From positions 50,384 through 114,383 of the forward strand of contig JAFIEI010000006.1 in the NCBI GenBank assembly GCA_020832565.1: a stretch of DNA of 64,000 nt, written 5' to 3'. A program made the translations under genes and the position numbers. Below the pieces are notes generated by a model, which saw only the letters and a list, made by a program, of their open reading frames with translations, searched no databases and was not told where the DNA came from. Below, piece by piece: positions 30,748-39,712 of this stretch (its first letter is position 1; each line of letters opens with the position of its first letter). This DNA comes from Salinarimonas sp. GTDB lineage: Bacteria; Pseudomonadota; Alphaproteobacteria; Rhizobiales; Beijerinckiaceae.

Positions 30748-31355
30748 CCAGTTTTCTGCATGAGAGCCGGTTCCGGGCCGTTGCCGGCGTACTGCGCGAG
30801 GCCGGTGCCCGCCATATTCTCGATCTCGGCTGCGGGGACGGCGATTTCATCATGCATCTGCTCGATGATCCGCAGATCACGGCGATCACCGGGGTCGAGA
30901 AAGATGCCGGCGCATTGGAGCGGCTGCGCGCGCGCCTGCGCGGTCATCCCCGCGCCGATCGTGTGGATCTCCTTTGCGCCGACATCACCAGCCCGCCGCG
31001 CGCGATGCCCCAGGCCGATGCGGTGGTGCTGGTCGAGGTGATCGAGCATCTCGATCCGGCTCGGCTGCAAGCGCTGGAGCGCGTTCTTTTGCACGATATC
31101 GCCCCGCCGCTCGCCGTGGTCACGACGCCGAATGCCGAGATGAACCCGCTTCTCGGCGTGAAGCCCGGGCGCATGCGCCATCGCGATCATCGTTTCGAAT
31201 GGGACCGCGCGCGCTTTCGCCTATGGGCGCAAGGGCTCGCCACCCGCAACGGTTACGCCCTCGAGGTTGCCGATATCGCGGGTGCCCATCCGCGATTCGG
31301 CGGCTCCAGCCAGATGGCAGTGTTTGCACAAATCACAATTCAAAGCAGTGTTTGA
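30744..31355 (+). CDS. Stand-alone Hen1-type 3'-terminal RNA ribose 2'-O-methyltransferase domain
   Basis: GTG start overlapping the previous stop (GTGA); ILDLGCGDGDFIMHLL, VVLVEVIEHLD, VTTPNAEMNPLLG, MRHRDHRFEWDRARFRLWAQGLA: ExxEH...H and FEW(T/D)R signature of Hen1. Confidence 0.78.
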   Translation: MTSFLHESRFRAVAGVLREAGARHILDLGCGDGDFIMHLLDDPQITAITGVEKDAGALERLRARLRGHPRADRVDLLCADITSPPRAMPQADAVVLVEVIEHLDPARLQALERVLLHDIAPPLAVVTTPNAEMNPLLGVKPGRMRHRDHRFEWDRARFRLWAQGLATRNGYALEVADIAGAHPRFGGSSQMAVFAQITIQSSV

Positions 31356-31418
31356 TCGCAGACCGAGCCGGCAGCTTCGCTTCATGAAGCTCGAAAAATC
31401 CATGAAACACGACGGTTT

Positions 31419-31790
31419 TCCGGCCCGACCCCTCCATTTGACGGGGGCGTCGCAAAGCCCTTTTTTTTATCCTCGCCCCTGCAATTCAGCCGAGGGGTCA
31501 GCCGCAAACGGTTGACCGAGGGGGACGCCATGACCATCCGACCCGACGCGACGAAGCGCATTTCCAGCATGAAGATCGCCCCGGCATTCGGCCTCGCGCC
31601 GATGATGCTGCCAGCGCCCGGCCCAAGCGTACGATCGAGATGCATCGACGGGAAGAAGAGTGACGCACGGAGATCCGCACCCGCAACTGCGGCGCCGAAG
31701 AGCGCGCCACCGAGTTTCATATCCCGGCTATTCACGACCGCAAGACGCTGGACCATGAGACAGCACCAAACCGCAATACCAGGAGGCCAC
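31419..31790 (+). pseudogene. Degenerate 5' end of a paralogue of the giant secreted protein (duplication remnant)
   Basis: MTIRPDATKRISSMKIAPAFGLAPMMLPA closely matches the signal-peptide start MIIRPDARKRISSLKFALAFGLAPMLLPA of the 36003 gene; upstream non-coding sequence is also homologous to about 35863-36000. Confidence 0.6.
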
Positions 31791-34700
31791 ATGTCGGGCC
31801 ACATCGGAATTGATCCGCATTCGATGCAGCAAGAACACGAGCCATGTCTGGCATCCGGGAGAAAGGCGCTGGCGCTGCGACGGATCAAGCAGGGAGTCTT
31901 TGCCTTTGCCGCCACCAGTTTCCTGACGATTGCAGTTGCTATGCCCTCGCCGGCTCAGGCGCAGAATGACCTTGTGCCTTGCGCGACCGGACCGCTTGAA
32001 CATCTGATGATCAACCAGGAGATGTCAGTCGAGCTCTCCTATCCTCAGGAAGTTCGCTACGTTTCGCCCGGCCCGATCAACTATGAGGGCCTGCCGGCTA
32101 CTCACATCAACAAACAGATTGTCGAGGAAAACGTCGGTCTCATGCAGGTGCCGACTGATACTGTCGGAGCCGTCGTCATAATCTGCGCGAAGGAACCGGG
32201 AATGGATTGGGCGGAAGCCGAAGTCATCATGATGATAGAGGTGCCCGATGGTCGTGGCGATTTCGACATAGTCGCCTTTCTTGGGGAACACGCGCAGGAC
32301 AACAAGTACAGCGGACATGAAATCGGGCTGCACTTGATCACCATCCCCCAAGAGGAATCCCGACGCAGAAGCCTTGTCCGGCGGGCAATGGAAAAGGGGC
32401 TGTCCGAGATAGTCCGGAGCAATACGGTTTCAGAGATTGCAACTGAGGCCGTGCTCGGCGATCCTGATGATCCGGGTGATCCGCTCCATCTCAGCATCCG
32501 CCTGAGTGCGGACGGAGGCGTGATTTCGTCCGAGCCTGCCGTGGCGGATGCGGGCTCCGACGAGCCGGATGCGACCTCCGATCCCGGGCCGTCATCACCC
32601 CCCGGCGAAACCGAAGCGCAGGATGACGGCGGCGTTGTTTCGGACGAGCCATGGGTCGCCGATGAAGAGGTTGAAACCGCCCAGTCCTTCCCCGGCCTGC
32701 CGACCATGCCGGAGATTCCCACGGGGCCGGATCTGAGTGACCTCATTCCGACCATCGACCCGCTCGATACCTCTCAGTTCGTTCCGGATGGGGAGGCCGA
32801 GACCGTCACCGATGGCTATCTGGAGGCGCCGCGCTGGGTCGAGGCCGGGCGGGATTTCACCGCGAGTTGGGATGATCGCCTTCATCGTAATGACCGCGTC
32901 ACGATCGTGCCGGATGGCACCCCGGATGACGAGCGGGGTAGTGGCAGGCAGAATATCCGTGTCGCCAACAACTCGAGCGGCACTCTGCGGGCGCCTGACG
33001 AACTCGGGACCTACGAGGTGCGGTATTACTCCAGCGAGGAAGAGAGCATCCATGCCCGTGTGACGGTCGAGGTTCGCGACCCGTTCATGGACATCGAAGT
33101 CGCCGACGAGGTCGAGGCCGGGCGTGACTTCGAAGTCGAATGGGGCGATCGCCTGCACAGGAATGACCGCGTCACGATCGTGTCGCACGACGCCCCCGAT
33201 GACGAGCGGGGTAGTGGCCGTCAGAATATCCGTGTCGCCAACAACTCGAGCGGCACTCTGCGCGCGCCTGACGATCTGGGGATCTACGAAGTCCGCTACT
33301 GGCGCAACCAGCAGGAGCGCGTCGTTGGCAGCGCCCTCGTCGATGTCGTCGACCCGGAGATTACCCTCGACGCTCCCGATACCACTCATGCCGGTCGTGA
33401 CTTCGAAGTCGAATGGGACGATCGCCTTCATCGCAATGACCGCGTTACCATCGTGCCGCTGGGCACCCCCGACGATGTTCGCGGCAGTGGCCGTCAGAAC
33501 ATTCGCGTCGCCAACAACTCGAGCGGCACACTGCGCGGGCCCGACGAGCTCGGAACGTACGAAATCCGTTACTGGCGCAACCAGCAGGAACGCGTCGTCG
33601 GTCGCGTCATCATCGATGTGGTCGACCCCGATATCATGGTCATGGCTCCGGTTGAGGTCGAAGCGGGAGCAGATTTCCAGACCATGTGGAGCGAGCGCCT
33701 GCACCGCAACGACCGCGTGACCATCGTGCCTGCCGATGATCCCGATGACGAATTGGGCAGCGGGCGCCAGAATATCCGGGTCGGCAGCAACACCTCCGGC
33801 ACCTTGCGGGCACCCTCTGATGAAGGTGATTTCGAGGTGCGCTATTGGCGCAACAGCCAGGAGCGCGTTGCGGGACGGGCGCTGGTCGCGGTCGTTCCAG
33901 AGGGAAGCGATGCCGCTTCAATCAGCGAGGATGAAGACGCTTCGCCAGAGGATCTTATTGCCCTCCTTGAGCGCCTGGTCGACCTGGCGGGGCGCATGGA
34001 CGAGGTGCCGTCAGACGAACAACAAAGCATTCGCAACGAGTTGATCGGCCATGGCCCGTCCGCCCTCGAGATGCTCATCGAATTCGTCGATGACGGTCGT
34101 ATAGAGCCTTGGCAGGCCGCCGGGTTCATGGGGGGCTCCTTCGAAACGCCTCCAACCTCGGCAGTCCGGCCATATACCGGCTTCGTGCCTCAAGCAGGCG
34201 GCGGCGGGCAAATGCCGCAAGGGCAGGCCCCTGCGGGGCAAGTCCCTCAGGGTCAGGTGGCTCCGGATCAGCCCTCCCAGGGGCAGGTCGGCGTGCAGCC
34301 GCAGACTGCTGCACAGACACAGGCGCAAGCTCAAACACAGGCGCAAACACAGGCGCAGGCGCAGCCGCAGGAGCAGGCATCAGCCGAACCGGGTGCGCTC
34401 AGCCCGCAAGACGAGCGGCGCGTGATCATGCTGGTGGCACGGCTCGACGGAGCTTCGCAGGAGGAAAAGGACGAAATCGCTGCCGAACTGGCACAATTCG
34501 GTCCGGCGGCAACGGATATTCTGCTCGAACTGATGCAGGAAGGCCTGGTCGACCGTGCAACCGCCCTGAGCGTCGCCGCTGCGATCGAGACCGGGGACAG
34601 CGCCGGCGCTCCGACGCAGCCATCGCAGGAAGGCGCCGCAGAAGCGTTCACCGAAGCGGCAGGCTACGAACCGGGCGATCCCTCGCAAGCGCTCTCGCGC

Positions 34701-35555
34701 CTGCTGGACACGATGCCGCAAACCGACTCGGTCTTTCCTCCGGGCGGCAATCTCGGACCGCTGACCAAGGCGGTGCTGCTGCTGGAGAACGAGGAAGGCA
34801 TCGCCGATCATGCGCGCTATCGCATCCGCTACGGCATGGAACATCGCTCCGGTCCGCCGGGTTCGGCGGGTTCGCAGCCGCTCCCGTTCAGCTTCGTCCA
34901 GGTCGATCGCTTCAACCTCGGAGAAGTCTTCCGGGACGCGATCGCGGAATCCTTCGGCGAGGCACGCACGCCACCGCCGGAAGCCTTCGGGGCGGGCGAG
35001 CACGTTTCCTACCGTTTCGAATTCCGTCCGATCCAGGGGCGCAGCGCCGATCCGGTCGCCATGAGCCGGCAGGTGATACCGGATGGCGAGGCGCAGGGCA
35101 TGGAGTGTCTCACGCTGAGGTGTCTCCACCTCGGAAGCGTGGGCGAAGGCGCGATTCCCTGGCAGGATCAGGATGGCAGCAACACCGGCTTCGACAGGCC
35201 CTACGAAGACATCCGCAACGGAGTCTACTCCCCTGCGACCATGATGGACCTGCTTTCGCTTCAGTCCGCTGCGGCCGAACTCAGCGACGAGCGGCTGCGC
35301 TGGACGGGATATGAGGGTCCCGAAAGCGTGCAGGGCGGCGAGCCTTTCGTCGAGACCGTGATAGATGTCAATCTCGCTCAGGATTACGGCATCGAGGCGG
35401 TCCTGCATGAGGGGCATGTGATGGATGATTCCATCTCTGCCGTCTGGAAGCGGGCCATCACCTTCCCCGGCGGAGACGATACCCCGCAATTGTCGATGCA
35501 GCGGGCTTTCGAGTGTGCACGCGGTGAACCCAGTTCTGAAGGGCTGTGCCCCTGA
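31791..35555 (+). CDS. Giant secreted multidomain protein A (four Ig-like tandem repeats, helical repeats, novel C-terminal domain)
   Basis: Probable start MSGHIGIDP... after SD aggagg; signal peptide FAFAATSFLTIAVAMPSPAQAQ; repeats W.DRLHRNDRVTIVP...GSGRQNIRVANNSSGTLRAPDELGTYEVRYW; C-term FPPGGNLGPLTKAVLLLENEEG....ECARGEPSSEGLCP. ORF track extends to 31512. Confidence 0.75.
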   Translation: MSGHIGIDPHSMQQEHEPCLASGRKALALRRIKQGVFAFAATSFLTIAVAMPSPAQAQNDLVPCATGPLEHLMINQEMSVELSYPQEVRYVSPGPINYEGLPATHINKQIVEENVGLMQVPTDTVGAVVIICAKEPGMDWAEAEVIMMIEVPDGRGDFDIVAFLGEHAQDNKYSGHEIGLHLITIPQEESRRRSLVRRAMEKGLSEIVRSNTVSEIATEAVLGDPDDPGDPLHLSIRLSADGGVISSEPAVADAGSDEPDATSDPGPSSPPGETEAQDDGGVVSDEPWVADEEVETAQSFPGLPTMPEIPTGPDLSDLIPTIDPLDTSQFVPDGEAETVTDGYLEAPRWVEAGRDFTASWDDRLHRNDRVTIVPDGTPDDERGSGRQNIRVANNSSGTLRAPDELGTYEVRYYSSEEESIHARVTVEVRDPFMDIEVADEVEAGRDFEVEWGDRLHRNDRVTIVSHDAPDDERGSGRQNIRVANNSSGTLRAPDDLGIYEVRYWRNQQERVVGSALVDVVDPEITLDAPDTTHAGRDFEVEWDDRLHRNDRVTIVPLGTPDDVRGSGRQNIRVANNSSGTLRGPDELGTYEIRYWRNQQERVVGRVIIDVVDPDIMVMAPVEVEAGADFQTMWSERLHRNDRVTIVPADDPDDELGSGRQNIRVGSNTSGTLRAPSDEGDFEVRYWRNSQERVAGRALVAVVPEGSDAASISEDEDASPEDLIALLERLVDLAGRMDEVPSDEQQSIRNELIGHGPSALEMLIEFVDDGRIEPWQAAGFMGGSFETPPTSAVRPYTGFVPQAGGGGQMPQGQAPAGQVPQGQVAPDQPSQGQVGVQPQTAAQTQAQAQTQAQTQAQAQPQEQASAEPGALSPQDERRVIMLVARLDGASQEEKDEIAAELAQFGPAATDILLELMQEGLVDRATALSVAAAIETGDSAGAPTQPSQEGAAEAFTEAAGYEPGDPSQALSRLLDTMPQTDSVFPPGGNLGPLTKAVLLLENEEGIADHARYRIRYGMEHRSGPPGSAGSQPLPFSFVQVDRFNLGEVFRDAIAESFGEARTPPPEAFGAGEHVSYRFEFRPIQGRSADPVAMSRQVIPDGEAQGMECLTLRCLHLGSVGEGAIPWQDQDGSNTGFDRPYEDIRNGVYSPATMMDLLSLQSAAAELSDERLRWTGYEGPESVQGGEPFVETVIDVNLAQDYGIEAVLHEGHVMDDSISAVWKRAITFPGGDDTPQLSMQRAFECARGEPSSEGLCP

Positions 35556-35680
35556 GGCGCAGGAGACTTGAAAGGTCGGCGGGTATCGGGCCGCCCTATC
35601 CCGCCGGCCATCACTGATAAACATGACGGGCGTGACCGTGATCTCCTGCATCCGGCGCGCCACAAGAAACGGGGGCAGGC

Positions 35681-35890
35681 ATGTTTCAACGCATCCAGCA
35701 TTTCTTCAACCCGCTCTCGACCAACTGGACGGAGGATCCCGGCGCTCGCGGCGTGGCCAAGATGGCGGCCTTTGTTGAGGTCAAAACCCCAGGCAGCGGA
35801 TCGCAATATGTCGAAAGGGCAATTTCGCCTGCGCGAGAACGGAATAATGCGCGAAACTCGGCAGTTTTCCGGCCTGCCCCCTTCGTTTGA
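35681..35890 (+). pseudogene. Truncated remnant of the DUF3592-like gene
   Basis: MFQRIQHFFNPLSTNWTEDPGARGVAKMAA matches the first 30 aa of the 39713 protein (MFQRIQHFFNTLATNWSEDPGARGAAKMAA), then diverges; 5' flanks are also homologous. Confidence 0.8.
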
Positions 35891-36002
35891 TGGGGGCGTC
35901 GCAGTGTCATTTTTCCTATTCTCGCCGCTGCAATTCAGCTGAGGGGCGTGCCGCAGACGGTGAGCCGAGGGTGACGCCAACGGGGATGCCAAGGGGGGCA
36001 CC

Positions 36003-39000
36003 ATGATCATCCGACCCGACGCAAGGAAGCGCATTTCCAGCCTGAAATTTGCCCTGGCATTCGGCCTCGCGCCGATGCTGCTGCCGGCATTGTCGGGAAG
36101 CGAGAGCGGGCTGATCGTGACACCGGCGCAGGCGGCAGACTGCGCCGAGACGCGGCATATTACGTTCCGCGCGGAGCGCCCCCCCGGCAACGGATTGGTC
36201 ACCTACATGCCGGAAGTGTCGCTTACGGATGACCACATCTTTCAAACAGTGAGTGGCACACGATGCGGCCCTTATGACCGTGTGACGGGCTTCCAGCTGA
36301 TGTCGTCGCAAAGCTCGGTCATGACCATGCCACCGCGCTCGTACAATCTGGTGCATACGGATGTTGTCGGCGATCGTTTCGAGGCGGGCCTCGGATCATG
36401 GCCGGACAGCGACGGCGCTACGGATGTCTTCAACGGGCGCGATCCGCGCGGTCTGTGGCAGGTCGCGCGTGTTCCGCCGCCAGGAAGCGGCTCTGGTCCC
36501 GGCACTGAGCATTTCCGCCTGACCCTTGGACTGGCCGACGATGCGCAGGTGGAGCCTGCAGTTGTTCAGGCGGAAGAGCCGGTGGATGAGGAGGAATCCA
36601 CAGCTTCCGGAGACTTGGAAACCCCAACAACCGGCACCGGTGGAACGAGTGGCGCTGCGAGCAGTTCATCGGGAGCGACGGGCGGGGGCACGGTTGCGGT
36701 TGGGGGAAGCGGATCCAACGAGTCCGAACCGACCGAGGAGCCGATGATTTCGCCGGAGCCCTGGATCGCCGAGGACGAGGATGAGACCGCGAGCACCCTC
36801 GGCTCCAAGCTTCTCGACGCGATGGAGCAGGCCGGGTTTGGCGATCACCCGCAAATGCAGCCCCTGTTTCCCTTGACGCAGCCGGAGCTGTTTTTCGGTC
36901 CTGAAGAGGCCGATCCCGACGGCTATTTAGTGGCGCCGACGACGGTGCCTGTGGGCTCGCGCGTTCCCATCATCCTGACCTATGACGACAGACGCCATTT
37001 CGACAATCTGATCCTCGTGAAAGCAGATGCTCCCGATAGCGCGGTTGGCCGCAATGTCGGTCGAAACTCGCATCTGGTCGGAGACGACGAGGTGGTTCAT
37101 CGCAGGGTGGGCGACACCCCCGGCACTTACGAATTGCGTCTGAGGCGTCATGAAAACTTTGACCGGCGCATCATGGCCCGCAAGCAGATCGAGGTCATCG
37201 ATATCGATGTCGATTTGCAGATGCGCGAGGAAGTCACCGCACGCGAGGATTTCGACGTCTTCATGAATCCGGTCATGGACGGACACCTTTACGTGACGAC
37301 ACCGGATCGGGATCACGATGATCTCATCAACCGCAATGCCCAAAGACAATTGGGCATCGAGGAGGCGGACGGGCCCGGCCTGTTCACGCGCACGGCGCCA
37401 CGCGGTGCCGGCGAATACGAATTGCGCTTCAACTTCAACCCGTCCCCGCGCTGGTCCGATGTCATGGGGCGCGAAGGACGGCTTATGGCCCGCGTACCTT
37501 TCCGGGTGGTGGATGCACCTGCGGCGGATAATGCCGCTGCCGATGAAGCTGAGGAGACTGCAAAGCTCGAAGAGCTCGAAGCAAAGATCACCGCGCTCTC
37601 CGAAGATCTGGAGGAGGTTACCGTCGCACAAACGGAGGGATTGCGTGACGAGATCAGCGCGCTCGGCCTGCCTGCGCTGGCCATGCTGATCGCCATGCTC
37701 GATCGCAACGCCATCGCGCCAGAACTGGCCTTTGCCATCACCGCGCCCGCGCCACCTACGCAATGGGGAGCGGGCCCGGGCGCAATGTCACCGGTCGCAC
37801 CCGCAGCCGCCGCTGCGACACCGGTAGCCCCTATGGCGCAACCCCAGCCCGTCCAGCCCGCGCCCGCAGCAGGCGGCGGCGCCGTCGCCTCCAGCCCGGT
37901 GGCCGCCGGCAGCCTCTCTGCGCAGGACGAGCGCCGCATCATCATGCTGATCACCCGGCTCAACGGCGTGGTACCGGAGGAGCAGCAGCCGATCATCGAC
38001 GAGCTTGCCGAGTATGGGCCTGCTGCAACGGATATCCTGATCGAAATGATGCAGGAAGGTCTTATCTACCGCCCCCTCGCCCTGCGCGCCGCCGCCGCGA
38101 TCGAACCAGACGGAGAGGCACCCGCCCCGCAGGCGCAGATGCAGCCGGCGGCTCAGCAGCCCTCGGGCTACCAGGTCATCGGCGTCGCGCCGGACGACAT
38201 GCTCAATGTGCGCGATCGCGCGGGCGTCTCCGGCAGCACCGTGATCGGACAGCTTGCCCCCGATGCGCGTGACGTGGTGCGCAGCGGCGATGTCCAGAAT
38301 GTCGGCGGGCGCGACTGGTGGCATGTGCGTCATCCCACGCTGCCCCAGCAGGGCGGCTGGGTGAATTCGCGCTTCCTTTCCGCCGAGGCGGGACTCGCAG
38401 CGGAAGAGTTGTCCTACCGCGTCATCGGCGTGGCTTTGGATGACGCGCTCAATATCCGCTCCTTCCCGGGAACCGACGGCGAGATCATCGCCCGTGCTTC
38501 CCCGGATGCGGAAGGGCTGCGCTGGAACGGCCAGAGCGCCGCTGTGGCGGGCGCTACCTGGTGGGAACTCGTCCATCCGGATCTGCCGGGCAACACCGGC
38601 TGGGTCAATTCGCGCTTTCTCGAGGCGCAGGAGGGCGTGGCCGTCACCTCCGTCGCACCCCCGAGGCTCGAGGGGTTGCAGCCGCCCTTTACGGAAGCGG
38701 AAGGCTACGCGACCATCGAGGCGGATCCGACGGTGAACCGGCTGCTCGACACCCTGCCGCAGACCTCCTCGATCTTCCCGCCCGGCAACGAGTTCAATCC
38801 GTTGACCAAGGCGGTGCTGCTTCTGGAGAACGAGGAAGGCGTCGCAGACCATGCACGCTACCGCATCCGCTACGGCCTGGAGAGGCGCCACAACAGTTTA
38901 GGCGGGCCGCCCGTCCCCTTCAGCTTCGTTCAGGTCGACCGGTTCAATCTCGGCGAGGTGTTTCGCGAAGCGATCGCGGAATCCTTCGGTGAGGCACGCA

Positions 39001-39587
39001 CGCCACCGCCGGAAGCCTTCGGCGCCGGCGAGCATGTCTCCTATCGTTTCGAATTCCGTCCGATCCAGGGGCGCGTCGCCGATCTCGTCGCCGCGAGCCG
39101 GCAGGTGATACCCGACGCGGAGGCGCAGGGCATGGAATGCCTCACGCTGATGTGCCTCCATCTGGGCAGCGTCGGGGAGGGCTCCATGACCTGGCGCGAT
39201 GATGCGGGCCGCGGCACCGGTTTCGATCGGCCCTACGAGGATATCCGCAACGGTGTCTACACGCCGGCGACCATGATGGACCTGCTCACGCTTGAAATCG
39301 GTGTGTCGCGCATCAGCGATGGCCGGCTGATCTGGAGCGGTTTCGAGGAATCCGAGAGCGTCCGGCCCGGCGAGCCCTTCATGGAGACCATCTTGGACGT
39401 CAATCTCGCCCAGGATTACGGCATCGAGGCCGTGCTGCGCTGGGGCAATCTGATGGATGATTCCGTGGCGGCCATCTGGAGCCGCGCCATGACCTTCCCC
39501 AGCGGGGATGCGGAGCCTCATCTGGCGACCGAGCGGTTCTTCGAATGCGCACGCGGTGAACCCGGCGCCGAAGGGCTTTGCCCCTGA
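36003..39587 (+). CDS. Giant secreted multidomain protein B (P-domain-like N-terminus, Ig-like repeats, helical repeats, two SH3b, novel C-terminal domain)
   Basis: Signal peptide ending TPAQAA; two SH3b copies GYQVIGVAPDDMLNVRDRAGVSG... and SYRVIGVALDDALNIRSFPGTDG... each ending GWVNSRFL; C-terminus nearly identical in pattern to protein A. Confidence 0.8.
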   Translation: MIIRPDARKRISSLKFALAFGLAPMLLPALSGSESGLIVTPAQAADCAETRHITFRAERPPGNGLVTYMPEVSLTDDHIFQTVSGTRCGPYDRVTGFQLMSSQSSVMTMPPRSYNLVHTDVVGDRFEAGLGSWPDSDGATDVFNGRDPRGLWQVARVPPPGSGSGPGTEHFRLTLGLADDAQVEPAVVQAEEPVDEEESTASGDLETPTTGTGGTSGAASSSSGATGGGTVAVGGSGSNESEPTEEPMISPEPWIAEDEDETASTLGSKLLDAMEQAGFGDHPQMQPLFPLTQPELFFGPEEADPDGYLVAPTTVPVGSRVPIILTYDDRRHFDNLILVKADAPDSAVGRNVGRNSHLVGDDEVVHRRVGDTPGTYELRLRRHENFDRRIMARKQIEVIDIDVDLQMREEVTAREDFDVFMNPVMDGHLYVTTPDRDHDDLINRNAQRQLGIEEADGPGLFTRTAPRGAGEYELRFNFNPSPRWSDVMGREGRLMARVPFRVVDAPAADNAAADEAEETAKLEELEAKITALSEDLEEVTVAQTEGLRDEISALGLPALAMLIAMLDRNAIAPELAFAITAPAPPTQWGAGPGAMSPVAPAAAAATPVAPMAQPQPVQPAPAAGGGAVASSPVAAGSLSAQDERRIIMLITRLNGVVPEEQQPIIDELAEYGPAATDILIEMMQEGLIYRPLALRAAAAIEPDGEAPAPQAQMQPAAQQPSGYQVIGVAPDDMLNVRDRAGVSGSTVIGQLAPDARDVVRSGDVQNVGGRDWWHVRHPTLPQQGGWVNSRFLSAEAGLAAEELSYRVIGVALDDALNIRSFPGTDGEIIARASPDAEGLRWNGQSAAVAGATWWELVHPDLPGNTGWVNSRFLEAQEGVAVTSVAPPRLEGLQPPFTEAEGYATIEADPTVNRLLDTLPQTSSIFPPGNEFNPLTKAVLLLENEEGVADHARYRIRYGLERRHNSLGGPPVPFSFVQVDRFNLGEVFREAIAESFGEARTPPPEAFGAGEHVSYRFEFRPIQGRVADLVAASRQVIPDAEAQGMECLTLMCLHLGSVGEGSMTWRDDAGRGTGFDRPYEDIRNGVYTPATMMDLLTLEIGVSRISDGRLIWSGFEESESVRPGEPFMETILDVNLAQDYGIEAVLRWGNLMDDSVAAIWSRAMTFPSGDAEPHLATERFFECARGEPGAEGLCP

Positions 39588-39712
39588 CGCGAACGGGATT
39601 CGAAGGATCGGCGGGTATCGGGCTGCCCGGTCCCGCCGACTCGAATCAAGAAAATGACGGGCGTGGCCGCGATCTCCTGCATCGGGCGCGCCAATGACAA
39701 AAGGGGGCAGGC

